Source: Tsukamurella pulmonis (lineage in GTDB: Bacteria; Actinomycetota; Actinomycetes; Mycobacteriales; Mycobacteriaceae). Taken from it: DNA of 64,000 nt. The notes below the pieces were generated by a model. The model was not told where the DNA came from, did no database searches, and saw only the letters and a program-made list of their open reading frames with translations. The stretch covers positions 3,796,136-3,860,135 of the forward strand of contig NZ_FNLF01000002.1 in assembly GCF_900103175.1 (NCBI RefSeq). The letters are read 5' to 3'. Position numbers and translations under genes: made by a program. Positions 10,866-21,575 of the stretch are shown here, piece by piece; position 1 is the first letter of the stretch, and each line of letters starts with the position of its first letter.

Positions 10866-12464
10866 ATGGGTCGGGTGACCGCCGTGGCATCCCCGCAAGC
10901 CGACGCCGAACGCGACGTCGTCAGTCCGGGCCCGACGCTGCCGCCTGCCGTGTTCGGCGCCACCGACCGCGCCTTCGGGTGGACCGTGACGCTGGTGCTG
11001 ACGGCCGTCGCCGCAGCCACCCGGTTCTTCAACCTCGGCTACCCGAGCAACGCGGGATTCCTCGGCAGCACACCGGTGCAGACGCCCGTCTTCGACGAGA
11101 AGCACTACGCGCCGCAGGGCTGGCAGGTGCTCACGGGCGGCCAGTGGATCGAGGACAATCCCGGCTTCGGGCTGATCGTGCATCCGCCGGTGGGCAAGTG
11201 GATGATCGCGATCGGCGAGTGGATGTTCGGCTACACCCCGATGGGGTGGCGGTTCATGTCCGCGGTCTGCGGGACGCTGCTGGTGTTCCTGGTGATCCGC
11301 GCGGCACGACGGCTCTCGCGGTCCACGCTGATCGGCGGCCTGGCCGGCCTGTTCCTCATCTGCGACGGCCTGACGATGGTCTCCTCGCGCGTCGCTCTGC
11401 TGGACATCTTCCTCGTCTTCTTCGGCTTCGCCGCGTTCTCGATGATCCTGGTGGACCGCGATCAGATGCGCGAGCGCCTGCACCGCGCCGCGATCGAGGG
11501 CCGCATCACCGACACGCTCTACGGGCCGCGGCTGGGCTTTCGCTGGTGGCGCTTCTCCGCCGCGATCATGGTGGGCCTCGCGTGCGGCGTGAAGTGGTCG
11601 GGCCTCTACTTCCTCATCGGCATCCTGGTGCTCTCGCTCGGCTTCGACGTGGCGAACCGCCGGCAGTACGGCGTGATCCGCCCGTGGCGCGGGGTGCTGC
11701 TGCGCGACCTGGTCCCGTCGGGCATGTCGCTGGCGGTGCTGCCCGTGCTCGTCTACCTCGGCACCTTCTGGGCCTGGTTCTCCTCCGAGACCGCGGTCTT
11801 CCGGTACGCGGTGGGCAACCAGGTCGGCGAGGGCGGGCCGTTCGGCTGGGTGCCCGACGCACTGCGCTCCCTCTTCTACTACGAGACCACGATCCTGGAC
11901 TTCCACGACGGGCTGACCAACTCGGCCGGCAACCATCACCCGTGGGAGTCGAAGCCGTGGACCTGGCCCATGGGCCTGCGGCCGATGCTCTACCACTACA
12001 CGGCCGACCAGTCGGGCGGCATGTGCGGCGACGGTCCGTGCGTGCGCGCGGAGATGGCCGTCGGCACGCCGGCGCTGACGTGGATCGCGGTCCCCGTGCT
12101 GCTGTGGGCCTTGTGGAAGATGTTCGTCAAGCGGGACTGGGCGTACACCGCGCCCGTGACGATGTACTTCGCGACCTACCTGCCGTGGTTCGTCAACCTC
12201 GACCGGCAGATGTACTACTTCTACGCGCTGACGCTGATGCCCTTCCTGTGCATCATGATCGCGCTGATCTGCCGCGAAGTGCTGGGCCTGGACGGCCGCG
12301 CCCGGTACTTCGGGTTCGAGAGACTCCAACTGGGCCGGTGGCTCGTGGTCATCTACACGACCCTCGTGGTGCTGAACTTCGCCTGGCTGTGGCCGATCCT
12401 CACCGCCACCCCCATCCCGATGTGGTGGTGGCGCCTGGAGCTCTGGCTGCCCAGCTGGCAGTAG
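10866..12464 (+). CDS. pmt: dolichyl-phosphate-mannose--protein mannosyltransferase
   Basis: 532-residue GT39-family polytopic membrane enzyme (about 10 membrane segments) that O-mannosylates secreted proteins from polyprenyl-phosphomannose. The acidic catalytic motif FDEKHYAPQ is in the first extracytoplasmic loop, followed by HPPVGKW, LLDIFLVFF, GVKWSGLYF and the late NLDRQMYYFYALTLMPF. The ATG at 10866 is used; a GTG nine bases later is an alternative. It is divergent from rsmI, as remembered in mycobacteria. It acts during Sec-linked export, so the lipoproteins in this window are possible clients (inference). Confidence 0.95.
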   Translation: MGRVTAVASPQADAERDVVSPGPTLPPAVFGATDRAFGWTVTLVLTAVAAATRFFNLGYPSNAGFLGSTPVQTPVFDEKHYAPQGWQVLTGGQWIEDNPGFGLIVHPPVGKWMIAIGEWMFGYTPMGWRFMSAVCGTLLVFLVIRAARRLSRSTLIGGLAGLFLICDGLTMVSSRVALLDIFLVFFGFAAFSMILVDRDQMRERLHRAAIEGRITDTLYGPRLGFRWWRFSAAIMVGLACGVKWSGLYFLIGILVLSLGFDVANRRQYGVIRPWRGVLLRDLVPSGMSLAVLPVLVYLGTFWAWFSSETAVFRYAVGNQVGEGGPFGWVPDALRSLFYYETTILDFHDGLTNSAGNHHPWESKPWTWPMGLRPMLYHYTADQSGGMCGDGPCVRAEMAVGTPALTWIAVPVLLWALWKMFVKRDWAYTAPVTMYFATYLPWFVNLDRQMYYFYALTLMPFLCIMIALICREVLGLDGRARYFGFERLQLGRWLVVIYTTLVVLNFAWLWPILTATPIPMWWWRLELWLPSWQ

Positions 12465-12531
12465 CCCGCTCGGCACCGAGTACCCCCGCGAAACGCCGGC
12501 TCCTGGCGGGGCGGTGCAGACGGAGCGGTGC

Positions 12532-13731
12532 TCAGACCGTCGCGGGGACGCGGGTCTCGCGGGCCATCATCCAGGCGATCGCGGCGACGACGCAGAGGGC
12601 GCCGGTAACGGCGAAGGCCCAGAAGAAGCCGAGGTACTGGGCGATCGCGCCGGCGAGCAGCGGGCCGGTGATGGTGCCTGCGTCCTGCGCCATCTGATAC
12701 GCCGAGAGCGCGCCGCCGCTGCGCCCCTTGCCCTGCACGACGTCGGCGAGGGTGGCCTGCAGCGTCGGCGCGACGAGGCCGGTGCCGATGCCCGCGACGA
12801 CGGTCACGAGGAAGGCGATCAGCACCGAATCGGTGAGCCCCAGCGCGACGGTCCCCACCGCGATGACCAACAATCCCGTGACGATGAACGGGCGGCGTCC
12901 GTAGCGGTCGGAGGCGCGGCCCGCGGGGAACATGGCGAGCACGTCGCCGGCCGCGTAGGCGGCCAGGGCGTAGCCGGCGATCGCGGCGGGCTGGTCGAGC
13001 ACCGCGGCGAAGAACAGCGGCAGCAGCGAAACCCGCATCGAGTACACCCAGCCGAAGACGACGGCCGTGAACAGGGCGGCCCGGTAGGCGGAATCGGCGA
13101 GGGCCTCGCGCACCGTCGTGCCCGGCTCACCGGACTCCTCCACCCGGCCCGCGAGGGAACTGCCGCGCAGCGCGATCCCGACCACGAGGGTGGCGATCAC
13201 CAGGGCCGCCGAGTAGACGATGAACGGCACCTTGAGACCGAAGCCGACGAGCGCGCCGCCCAGCAGCGGCCCGCAGATGCCGCCGAGCACGAAGCTCGAC
13301 GAGTACACGCCGCTCACGCGGCCGCGGATGTCGGGCGGCGCGATGCGGATCATCAGCCCCATGGCCGAAACGGTGAACATGACCGAACCCACGCCGCCGA
13401 GCCCGCGGAGCACGATGAGCTGCCAGTAGGTCTGCGCGAACGCCACCGCCAATGTCGACGCGGCCACGATCAGCAGACCCGCCATGTAGATCCACCGCTC
13501 GCCGAACGCCTTCACCAAGGGGCCGGTCGCCGGCGCGAAGGCGAGCCGCATGATCGCGAAGGCGCTCACCACCGCGGAGGCCGCGGTGACACCCACGTTG
13601 AAGGTCAGGGCGAAGGCCGGAAGGGCGGGCGCGACCACGCCGTAACCGAGGGCGATCACGAAGCTGGCGGCCACGAGTACCCAGACCTCGGCGGGTACCC
13701 GCGCGGGCGTCGAGGGAGCAGCTGAGGTCAC
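12532..13731 (-). CDS. MFS transporter
   Basis: 399-residue major facilitator protein with about 12 membrane segments. The loop 2-3 region reads ATGPLVKAFGERWIYMAG and the second-half loop FPAGRASDRYGRRPFIV carries the classic D-R-Y-G-R-R signature. This resembles drug/H+ antiporters of the 12-TM class. The open frame extends 73 codons further upstream without membrane or coding character, so I choose the GTG at 13731. The substrate cannot be told from sequence. It faces the kdp operon across about 90 bases. Confidence 0.85.
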   Translation of the reverse strand: MTSAAPSTPARVPAEVWVLVAASFVIALGYGVVAPALPAFALTFNVGVTAASAVVSAFAIMRLAFAPATGPLVKAFGERWIYMAGLLIVAASTLAVAFAQTYWQLIVLRGLGGVGSVMFTVSAMGLMIRIAPPDIRGRVSGVYSSSFVLGGICGPLLGGALVGFGLKVPFIVYSAALVIATLVVGIALRGSSLAGRVEESGEPGTTVREALADSAYRAALFTAVVFGWVYSMRVSLLPLFFAAVLDQPAAIAGYALAAYAAGDVLAMFPAGRASDRYGRRPFIVTGLLVIAVGTVALGLTDSVLIAFLVTVVAGIGTGLVAPTLQATLADVVQGKGRSGGALSAYQMAQDAGTITGPLLAGAIAQYLGFFWAFAVTGALCVVAAIAWMMARETRVPATV

Positions 13732-13823
13732 CGAATCATCATCCGCTAAGAACGCGTCAAGACCCGCATCGGGGGCGTTAAGGCGCCGTGAAAACGGGCG
13801 TTTCCGGTGGTCTGGTGGAGCCC

Positions 13824-13913
13824 ATGGACATCTCCAACGCGCTGGCCCTGGCCGCGACGATCGCCACCCTGGCGTACCTGCTGTACGCCCTGCTGCGCCC
13901 GGAGCGCTTCTGA
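13824..13913 (+). CDS. kdpF: potassium-transporting ATPase small subunit KdpF
   Basis: 29-residue single-span membrane peptide ([20 protein letters not shown] then YALLRPERF), the usual KdpF size and ending. It stabilises the KdpABC complex. Its TGA overlaps the kdpA ATG (TGATG), so translation is coupled. Confidence 0.92.
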   Translation: MDISNALALAATIATLAYLLYALLRPERF

Positions 13914-15571
13914 TGAGCGGCACCGCATCCGGCCTGCTGACGATCGGCACCCTGGTCGCGGCACTGGCGATCGCCTACCGCCCGCTCGGCGACTACCTGG
14001 CGCACGTCGTCACGACGCCCAAGCACTGGCGCGTCGAGCGCCTGGTCTACCGCGTCGTGGGCGCGGACCCCGAGGCCGAGCAGGGCTACCGCGTCTACGC
14101 GGTTGCCGCGCTCGCGTTCAGCGCCGTCAGCATCGTCGCGCTCACGATCCTGCTGCTCGTCCAGGGGTGGCTGCCGGGCACCTCACCGAAGCAGTGGCGC
14201 CTCGACGAGGCGCTCAACACCGCGATCTCCTTCGTCACCAACACCAACTGGCAGTGGTACTCCGGCGAGAGCGCCATGAACCTCATCGCGCAGGCGATCG
14301 GCCTCGCGGTGCAGAACTTCGTCTCCGCGGCCGTCGGCATCGCGGTGGCGGTCGCGCTGATCCGCGGCTTCGTCCGCTCCCGCACCGACCGGCTGGGCAA
14401 CTTCTGGGTGGACCTGACCCGCATCACCCTGCGCGTGCTGCTGCCGATCGCCGTCATCGGCGCCGTCATCCTCATGGCGCAGGGCGTGGTGCAGACGCTG
14501 TGGCAGCGCCACGAGATCGTCGGTCTCGACGGGCAGAAGCAGATTCTCACCGGCGGGCTCGTCGCGAGCCAGGAAGTGATCAAGCTGCTCGGCACCAACG
14601 GCGGCGGCTACTTCAACGCCAACTCCGCCCACGCCTTCGAGAACCCGACGGCCGCGACCAACCTGTTCGAGATCTTCCTCATCCTGCTCATCCCCGTCGC
14701 GATGCCGCGGATGCTGGGCAACCTCGTCGGCAACCACCGGCAGGGCTACGCGATCCTCGGCTCGATGACGGTGATCTTCGCCGTCTCCACCGCGATCTCC
14801 ATCGGCGCGCAGCTGGGCAACCAGGGCGCGGCCGGGCGCGCCGCGGGCGCCGCGCTCGAGGGGCAGGAGGTGCGCTTCGGCAACTGGAGCACCGCCCTGT
14901 TCGCCACCTCGACGACCAGCACGTCGACGGGGGCCGTCAACGCCTCGCACGACAGCCTGACCCCCGGCTCGGGCGGCGCCGCGCTGGTGAACATGCTGCT
15001 CGGCGAGATCAGCCCCGGCGGTGTGGGTTCCGGCCTCTACGGCATGCTCGTCATCGCCGTCCTGACGGTGTTCCTCTGCGGGCTCATGGTGGGCCGCACG
15101 CCGGAGTACCTGGGCAAGAAGATCGGTCGCCCCGAGATCACCCTCGCCGCGCTCTACATCCTGGTCATGCCCGCGCTGGTGCTGGTCGGGACCGCCGCCA
15201 CCGTGGTGCAGGAGCAGGGCACGGCCGCGATGACCAACGACGGGGCGCACGGCCTGTCCGAGGTGCTCTACGCCTACGCCTCCGCGTCCAACAACAACGG
15301 CAGCGCGTTCGCCGGCCTCGCCGTCGACACCCCGTGGTTCAACTACACGCTGGGCGCGGCGATGCTGCTGGGCCGCTTCGCGCCGATGGTCGCGATCCTC
15401 GTCCTGGCCGGGACGCTCGCGAAGCAGCACCCCGTGCCCGCGACCGCGGGCACCATCCCCACTCACCGCCCGCTGTTCGTGGGCCTCACCGTGGGCGTCG
15501 TGGTCCTGGTGGCCGGATTGACCTTCGTCCCCGCCCTCGCGCTCGCACCGATCTCGGAGGTCACCCAGTGA
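13913..15571 (+). CDS. kdpA: potassium-transporting ATPase, K+-binding subunit A
   Basis: 552 residues, the channel-like subunit that selects K+ in the high-affinity KdpFABC pump. Four selectivity-filter-like repeats are visible, for example [54 protein letters not shown] (split by a loop) and [13 protein letters not shown]. It has ten or so membrane segments. It overlaps kdpF by one base and kdpB by four (GTGA). Confidence 0.97.
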   Translation: MSGTASGLLTIGTLVAALAIAYRPLGDYLAHVVTTPKHWRVERLVYRVVGADPEAEQGYRVYAVAALAFSAVSIVALTILLLVQGWLPGTSPKQWRLDEALNTAISFVTNTNWQWYSGESAMNLIAQAIGLAVQNFVSAAVGIAVAVALIRGFVRSRTDRLGNFWVDLTRITLRVLLPIAVIGAVILMAQGVVQTLWQRHEIVGLDGQKQILTGGLVASQEVIKLLGTNGGGYFNANSAHAFENPTAATNLFEIFLILLIPVAMPRMLGNLVGNHRQGYAILGSMTVIFAVSTAISIGAQLGNQGAAGRAAGAALEGQEVRFGNWSTALFATSTTSTSTGAVNASHDSLTPGSGGAALVNMLLGEISPGGVGSGLYGMLVIAVLTVFLCGLMVGRTPEYLGKKIGRPEITLAALYILVMPALVLVGTAATVVQEQGTAAMTNDGAHGLSEVLYAYASASNNNGSAFAGLAVDTPWFNYTLGAAMLLGRFAPMVAILVLAGTLAKQHPVPATAGTIPTHRPLFVGLTVGVVVLVAGLTFVPALALAPISEVTQ

Positions 15572-17715
15572 CGAACACACTGACCGACACCCCCACCCCG
15601 TCGGACCCCAAGGCCGTCACCCCGGCACCGAAGAAGCGTTCGGCCTTCTCGCTCGCCGAGCTGCGCGCGGCGCTGCCCCGCGCCGCCGCGAAGCTGGCCC
15701 CGCGCACGCAGATCCGGCAGCCCGTCGTCTTCGTGGTGTGGATCGCCTCGGTGTACACCACCGCACTGGCGATCGTGCAGCCCTCCGTGTTCGCCTGGTC
15801 CGTGGCCCTCTTCCTCTGGGCGACGGTGCTTTTCGCCAACCTCGCGGAGGCGGTCGCGGAGGGACGCGGACGCGCCCAGGCCGAGTCGCTGCGCAAGGCG
15901 AAGACGGAGACCATCGCCCGCGTGCGCACCGCTTCCGGCGAGACGCAGGTCGCCGGTTCGGAACTGAAGGTCGGTGACCTGGTGATCGTCGATGCCGGCG
16001 AGGTCATCCCCGGCGACGGCGACGTGATCGAGGGCATGGCCACCGTCGACGAGTCCGCGATCACCGGCGAATCCGCGCCCGTGGTCAGGGAATCCGGCGG
16101 TGACCGGTGCGCCGTCACCGGCGGCACCCGCGTGCTGAGCGACCGCATCGTGGTCGAGATCAAGACCGAGCCGGGCAAGAGCTTCATCGACCGGATGATC
16201 GGCCTCGTGGAGGGCGCGAACCGGCAGAAGACGCCGAACGAGATCGCACTGAACATCCTGCTCACGGTGCTCACCATCATCTTCCTGCTGGCCGTCGCGA
16301 CGCTGCAGCCGATGGCGATCTACTCGGGCGGCGCGGTCGACGTGGTGGTGCTCGTGGCGCTGCTCGTGTGCCTGATCCCCACCACGATCGGCGCCCTGCT
16401 CTCCGCGATCGGCATCGCCGGCATGGACCGGCTGGTGCAGCGCAACGTGATCGCCAAGTCCGGTCGCGCCGTGGAGGCCGCGGGCGACGTCTCGACGCTG
16501 CTGCTCGACAAGACCGGCACCATCACCTACGGCAACCGCCGCGCCACGTCCTTCCACCCCGTCGAGGGGGTCGACGAGCACACCTTCGCCGGGCGCGCTC
16601 TGCTCGCCTCCCTCGCCGACGAGACGCCCGAGGGGCGGTCCATCGTCGACCTGGCGACCGAGCACGGTCATACCGCGGCGAGCCGCGAATCCGATGCCGG
16701 CCCGACGGCGCTCGGTTCGTTCGTGCCGTTCACCGCGCAGACGCGCATGTCCGGCGTGGACCTGCCCGACGGCACCCGCATCCGCAAGGGCGCCTCGGCG
16801 GCCGTGCTCGCGTGGGCCGCGGCCGAGCACCACGGCGATACCGGCGCCGAATCCCTCGGCGAGGCGGTCAGCGAGGCGCTGGGCGCCGTCGACGTGCGGC
16901 TCGCGGTGGACGAGATCTCCGCCTCCGGCGGCACGCCGCTCGTGGTCGCGTACGCCGAACCCGGTGCCGCACCGACGCTGCAGGGTGTCGTGCACCTCAA
17001 GGACGTGGTCAAGGCCGGTATGCGGGAGCGCTTCGCGCAGCTGCGCGAGATGGGCATCCGCACCGTCATGATCACCGGCGACAACCCGCTGACGGCCAAG
17101 GCCATCGCCGAGGAGGCCGGCGTCGACGACTACCTCGCCGAGGCCACCCCCGAGGACAAGCTGGCGCTGATCAAGCAGCAGCAGGAGGGCGGGCGCCTGG
17201 TCGCGATGACCGGCGACGGCACCAACGACGCGCCCGCGCTCGCGCAGGCCGACGTGGGCGTCGCGATGAACACGGGCACCTCCGCCGCGAAGGAGGCCGG
17301 GAACATGATCGACCTGGACTCCGACCCGACGAAGCTCATCGACATCGTGGAGATCGGCAAGCAGCTGCTCATCACCCGCGGCGCGCTGACCACCTTCTCC
17401 ATCGCCAACGACATCGCGAAGTACTTCGCGATCATCCCCGCGATGTTCGTACCCCTGGCCCCGGGCCTCGACGTGCTCAACGTGATGCGGCTGCACAGCC
17501 CGCAGTCGGCGATCCTCTCGGCGGTGATCTTCAACGCGCTCATCATCGTCGCGCTGATCCCGCTGGCGATGCGCGGCGTCAAGTACACCGCCAAGTCGGC
17601 CGACAAGCTGCTGGCGCGCAACCTCACCATCTACGGCCTCGGCGGCATCGTCGTCCCCTTCCTCGGGATCAAGCTGATCGACCTCGTCGTACAGCTGATC
17701 CCCGGGCTCTCCTGA
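15568..17715 (+). CDS. kdpB: potassium-transporting P-type ATPase, subunit B
   Basis: 715-residue P-type ATPase that energises K+ uptake. It has the actuator motif ITGES, the phosphorylation motif [15 protein letters not shown] in the nucleotide domain, and [10 protein letters not shown] and [12 protein letters not shown] in the P domain. The KdpB-specific membrane segment [18 protein letters not shown] is also present. The GTG start overlaps the kdpA stop. An N-terminal extension of about 40 Pro/Lys-rich residues precedes the first membrane helix. Confidence 0.97.
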   Translation: MTNTLTDTPTPSDPKAVTPAPKKRSAFSLAELRAALPRAAAKLAPRTQIRQPVVFVVWIASVYTTALAIVQPSVFAWSVALFLWATVLFANLAEAVAEGRGRAQAESLRKAKTETIARVRTASGETQVAGSELKVGDLVIVDAGEVIPGDGDVIEGMATVDESAITGESAPVVRESGGDRCAVTGGTRVLSDRIVVEIKTEPGKSFIDRMIGLVEGANRQKTPNEIALNILLTVLTIIFLLAVATLQPMAIYSGGAVDVVVLVALLVCLIPTTIGALLSAIGIAGMDRLVQRNVIAKSGRAVEAAGDVSTLLLDKTGTITYGNRRATSFHPVEGVDEHTFAGRALLASLADETPEGRSIVDLATEHGHTAASRESDAGPTALGSFVPFTAQTRMSGVDLPDGTRIRKGASAAVLAWAAAEHHGDTGAESLGEAVSEALGAVDVRLAVDEISASGGTPLVVAYAEPGAAPTLQGVVHLKDVVKAGMRERFAQLREMGIRTVMITGDNPLTAKAIAEEAGVDDYLAEATPEDKLALIKQQQEGGRLVAMTGDGTNDAPALAQADVGVAMNTGTSAAKEAGNMIDLDSDPTKLIDIVEIGKQLLITRGALTTFSIANDIAKYFAIIPAMFVPLAPGLDVLNVMRLHSPQSAILSAVIFNALIIVALIPLAMRGVKYTAKSADKLLARNLTIYGLGGIVVPFLGIKLIDLVVQLIPGLS

Positions 17716-17727
17716 AAGGCACGTCCC

Positions 17728-18303
17728 ATGCTCAGTTCCACACCGCGCCAGCTGCTCGCCGGCCTGCGCATGCTGCTCGTGATGACCGTCGTCGTCGGCG
17801 GCGTTTTCCCCCTGGTGATCTGGGGCGTCGGGCAGGTCGCGTTCAGCGCGCAGGCGAACGGCTCGCAGATCGAGCAGGGCGGGAGGGTCGTCGGGTCCGA
17901 GCTCCTCGCGCAGCGCTTCGACGGTGCGCAGTGGTTCCACCCGCGCCCGTCCGCGGGCGAGTACGACACCCTCGCCTCCGGCGGCAGCAATCTCGGCCCG
18001 AACAGCGAGGAACTCGTCGCGCTGGTGGCCGAGCGGCGCGCGAAGGTCGCCGCGGAGGACGGCGTGGACCCGGCCGCGGTCCCCGCCGACGCGGTCACGG
18101 CGAGCTTCTCCGGTCTCGACCCGCACATCTCCCCCGCGTACGCGCGGCAACAGGTCGAGCGCGTCGCGCGGGCCCGCGGGCTGGCGCCGGAGCGGGTGCG
18201 CGCGCTGGTCGGCGCGCACACCGAGGGCCGGCAACTCGGCTACCTGGGCGAGGAGCGGGTTAACGTGGTGAAGCTGAACGTCGCGCTCACCGAGGCGAAG
18301 TAA
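17728..18303 (+). CDS. kdpC: potassium-transporting ATPase, subunit C
   Basis: 191 residues with a single N-terminal membrane helix (about 13-35) and an extracytoplasmic domain. Diagnostic stretches are GSELLAQRFDGAQWFHPRPSA, SNLGPNSEEL, GLDPHISPAYARQQVERVA and LGYLGEERVNVVKLN. It is the assembly subunit of the Kdp pump. It lies 12 bases after kdpB, with a Shine-Dalgarno in the gap. Confidence 0.96.
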   Translation: MLSSTPRQLLAGLRMLLVMTVVVGGVFPLVIWGVGQVAFSAQANGSQIEQGGRVVGSELLAQRFDGAQWFHPRPSAGEYDTLASGGSNLGPNSEELVALVAERRAKVAAEDGVDPAAVPADAVTASFSGLDPHISPAYARQQVERVARARGLAPERVRALVGAHTEGRQLGYLGEERVNVVKLNVALTEAK

Positions 18304-18326
18304 CTCGGGCCTTCAGGAGGAGACAC

Positions 18327-20873
18327 ATGCCGAAGGGGCTTCTTCGCGTCTACCTGGGCGCCGCACCCGGCGTGGGCAAGACCTACGCCATGCTCACCGA
18401 GGGCGCGCGGCGCGCCTCCCGCGGGACGTCGGTCGTGGTCGGCTACGTGGAGACGCACGGCCGCCCGCAGACCGAGGCGCAGGTACAGGGCCTGCAGGTG
18501 ATCCCCCGCCGCCGCGCCGAGTACCGCGGCGCCGTGCTCGAGGAGATGGACGTCGACGCGGTGATCGCCGCGCACCCGACGGTGGCGCTGGTCGACGAGC
18601 TCGCCCACACCAACGCGCCGGACTCGCGCAACGAGAAGCGCTGGCAGGACATCGCCGAGCTGCTCGACGCCGGGATCACGGTGATCACCACGGTCAACAT
18701 CCAGCACCTGGAGTCCCTCGGCGACGTCGTCGAGTCGATCACCGGCGTCCGGCAGCGCGAGACGATCCCCGACACCGTGGTGCGGCGCGCCGAGCAGGTG
18801 CAGCTCGTGGACATGACGCCGGAGGCGCTGCGCCGGCGCATGGCGCACGGCAACATCTACGCCCCCGACAAGGTCGACGCCGCGCTCTCGCACTTCTTCC
18901 GGATCGGGAACCTCACGGCGCTGCGGGAACTCGCGCTGCTCTGGCTCGCCGACCGGGTCGACGAGAAACTCGAGCAGTACCGCTCCGAGCAGGGCATCTC
19001 GGCGGCCTGGCCGACGCGCGACCGCACCGTCGTGGCCCTGACCGGCGGGCCCGAGGGCGGCACGCTGCTGCGCCGCGGCGCCCGGATCGCGGCGAAGGGC
19101 GCGGGCGGCGAACTGCGCGCGGTGTACGTCGCGCGCAGCGACGGCCTCTCCGGTGCCTCGCCCGCCTCGCTGGCGCAGCTGCGCCAGCTCACGGAATCGC
19201 TGGGCGGCACCTTCCAGATCGTCACCGGCGACGACGTGGCCGCCGCGATCCTGCAGTACGCCACCTCCGTCAACGCCTCCCGGATCGTGCTCGGCAAGTC
19301 CCGGCACCGCGCGCTGTCCACCGTGGTGCGCCGCCCCGTCTCGGACGCCGTCGTCGAGGGGTCCGGCGACATCGACGTGCAGGTGGTCACGCACGAGCGG
19401 GCCGCCGGATCGCGTCGGCGACGGGGCCTGCCCCGCGTGGACGGCACCGACTCGGCGCTGCTGGGGCAGCGGCGCACCATCGCGGGCTGGGTGCTCGCCG
19501 TGGCGGGGCCGGTCCTGCTCACGGCCGCGTTGGCGCACACCCGGCAGTGGCACTCGATGCCGACGGAGCTGATGCTCTACCTGGTTCTCACCGTGGTCGT
19601 GGCGCTGGTGGGAGGTTTGCGCCCGGCGGTCCCCGCCGCGCTGCTGGGCTCGGTGCTGCTGAACTACTACTTCACCCCGCCGATGTTCACGTTCACCATC
19701 GCCTCGGGCGAGAACGCCTTCGCGGTGGCGATGTTCGTGTTGACGGCCATCGCCGTGAGCGCCGTGGTCTCGATCGCGGCGCGGCAGACGGCGCGGGCGG
19801 CCCGCGCCCGCGCGGAGGCGGATGTGCTCTCGTCGCTCGCGGACACGCTCCTCACGGCGGAGGACGAGCTGCCGGCGCTGCTGGAGCAGGCCGTCGCCAC
19901 CTTCGGCCTGCGCGGCGCATCGCTGCTGCGCCGGGACACCCCCGATGACCCGTGGTCCGTGGTGGCGGGCCGGGGCGAGTCGCCGCTCACGCCCGAGGAC
20001 GGCACCGATACCGCGCCGGTGGGCGACAACGTGGCCCTCGTCGTCAACGGCGACCGCCTCAGCGCCTCCGAGCACGGCCTGCTCGTCGCCTTCGCGGCGC
20101 ACGCGGCGGCCCGGCTGGACCGGGAGGCGCTCAGTGCCGAGGCGAAACAGGCCCGGGCCCTCGCCGAGGGCAACCGCGCGCGCACCGCGCTGCTCAGCGC
20201 CGTCTCGCACGACCTGCGGACCCCGCTCGCGGGCATCAAGGCGGCCGTCTCCTCGCTGCGCAGCGACGACGTCGAGTGGTCCGACGAGGACGAGGCCGAG
20301 CTGCTCGCGACCATCGAGGAGAGCGCCGACCGGCTCGACTCGCTCGTCGGGAACCTGCTGGACATGTCGCGGCTGCAGTCCGATTCGCTGACCCTACTGA
20401 CCCGCGAGGTGGGGATCGAGGAGGTGCTGCCGGCGATCTGGACCGCGCTGCCCGACGCCGATCTCGCCTTCGACTTCGCCGAGGACGCGCCGACCGCGCT
20501 CGCCGACCCCGGCCTGCTGGAGCGGGTGCTGGCGAACCTCGTCGAGAACGCGGTGCGGCACTCGCGCGGCGGGCCCGTCACCGTCGGCGTCTCCGGCGTG
20601 CACACGCCCGACGGGGACCGCCTGCAGGTGCACGTGCGCGATCACGGGCTCGGTGTGCCGCAGGAGCAGCGCGAGGCGATGTTCAAGCCCTTCCAGCGGA
20701 TGGGCGACGCGCCCGCCGGGAACGGCGTGGGGCTGGGGCTGGCGGTGGCCCGCGGCCTGACCGAGGCGATGGGCGGCACGCTCACCGCGGAGGACACCCC
20801 GGGCGGCGGCCTGACGATGATCGTGGACCTGCCCGCGGCGCACCCGGTGTCCAGTGGTGAGGTGGTCTCGTGA
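18327..20873 (+). CDS. kdpD: osmosensitive K+ channel histidine kinase KdpD
   Basis: 848 residues. The N-terminal KdpD domain has a P-loop (GAAPGVGKTYAML, about 11-23) and DELAHTNAPDSRNEKRWQD. A USP-like domain follows (about 225-360), then four membrane segments (about 385-490), a GAF-like region, HisKA with His628 in SHDLRTPLAG, and a HATPase with N, G1 and G2 boxes. It senses low K+ or turgor and phosphorylates KdpE. AGGAGGA lies upstream of the ATG, 23 bases after kdpC, so pump and sensor appear to share a transcript. Confidence 0.96.
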   Translation: MPKGLLRVYLGAAPGVGKTYAMLTEGARRASRGTSVVVGYVETHGRPQTEAQVQGLQVIPRRRAEYRGAVLEEMDVDAVIAAHPTVALVDELAHTNAPDSRNEKRWQDIAELLDAGITVITTVNIQHLESLGDVVESITGVRQRETIPDTVVRRAEQVQLVDMTPEALRRRMAHGNIYAPDKVDAALSHFFRIGNLTALRELALLWLADRVDEKLEQYRSEQGISAAWPTRDRTVVALTGGPEGGTLLRRGARIAAKGAGGELRAVYVARSDGLSGASPASLAQLRQLTESLGGTFQIVTGDDVAAAILQYATSVNASRIVLGKSRHRALSTVVRRPVSDAVVEGSGDIDVQVVTHERAAGSRRRRGLPRVDGTDSALLGQRRTIAGWVLAVAGPVLLTAALAHTRQWHSMPTELMLYLVLTVVVALVGGLRPAVPAALLGSVLLNYYFTPPMFTFTIASGENAFAVAMFVLTAIAVSAVVSIAARQTARAARARAEADVLSSLADTLLTAEDELPALLEQAVATFGLRGASLLRRDTPDDPWSVVAGRGESPLTPEDGTDTAPVGDNVALVVNGDRLSASEHGLLVAFAAHAAARLDREALSAEAKQARALAEGNRARTALLSAVSHDLRTPLAGIKAAVSSLRSDDVEWSDEDEAELLATIEESADRLDSLVGNLLDMSRLQSDSLTLLTREVGIEEVLPAIWTALPDADLAFDFAEDAPTALADPGLLERVLANLVENAVRHSRGGPVTVGVSGVHTPDGDRLQVHVRDHGLGVPQEQREAMFKPFQRMGDAPAGNGVGLGLAVARGLTEAMGGTLTAEDTPGGGLTMIVDLPAAHPVSSGEVVS

Positions 20874-21544
20874 CGTTCGTTCTGGTGGTCGACGATGAGC
20901 CCGCGATCCTGCGGACCCTGCGGATCAACCTCAAGGCCCGCGGGTACGAGGTGGAGACGGCGGCCGACGGGCGCTCCGCGCTGCAGATCGCGCGCGAGCG
21001 CACCCCCGACGTGGTGGTCCTCGACCTCGGACTGCCCGATCTCGACGGCACCGCGGTGCTGGCGAAGCTGCGCCAGTTCTGCACCTCGCCGGTGATCGTG
21101 CTCTCCGCGCGGCACGGCAGCGACGACAAGGTCGAATCGCTGGACATCGGCGCGGACGACTACGTGACCAAGCCGTTCGCGATGGACGAGTTCCTCGCCC
21201 GGGTCCGGGCGCAGGTGCGGCGGACGGGCCTCGTCGACGCCCCGGCGCCTGCGAAGACCGAGGCGTTCGAGGTGAACTTCGAGGCGCGGACCGTCACCCG
21301 CGACGGCACGACGGTGCGCCTGACCCCCACCGAGTGGAAGATCGTGGACGTGCTGGTCCGCAACGCCGACCGCCTCGTCTCCCAGCAGACGCTGCTGCAC
21401 GAGGTGTGGGGCCCGTCGTACTCGCGCGAGACCAACTACCTGCGCGTCTACATGGCGCAGCTGCGCCGCAAACTCGAGCCGGACCCGTCGAACCCGCGCT
21501 ACTTCGTCACCGAGCCGGGGATGGGCTACCGCTTCATCCCGTAG
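20870..21544 (+). CDS. kdpE: response regulator KdpE
   Basis: 224-residue OmpR/PhoB-type regulator. The receiver domain has DDE near residue 8, phospho-acceptor Asp52 in VVVLDLGLPD, and the Lys of YVTKPFAM. The winged-helix effector includes LTPTEWKIVDVLVRN and a typical YIRVYMAQLRRK-like recognition end. It activates kdp transcription in the family. The GTG overlaps the kdpD stop by four bases. Confidence 0.96.
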   Translation: MTFVLVVDDEPAILRTLRINLKARGYEVETAADGRSALQIARERTPDVVVLDLGLPDLDGTAVLAKLRQFCTSPVIVLSARHGSDDKVESLDIGADDYVTKPFAMDEFLARVRAQVRRTGLVDAPAPAKTEAFEVNFEARTVTRDGTTVRLTPTEWKIVDVLVRNADRLVSQQTLLHEVWGPSYSRETNYLRVYMAQLRRKLEPDPSNPRYFVTEPGMGYRFIP

Positions 21545-21575
21545 CGCCCGCGCCGTCCTCCGCCCGCGGGCGGGC

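Noticed and set aside
15463-18234. 923-codon minus-strand open frame across kdpB and kdpC
   Set aside because: Antisense shadow of kdp genes, low-complexity His/Arg/Gly composition.
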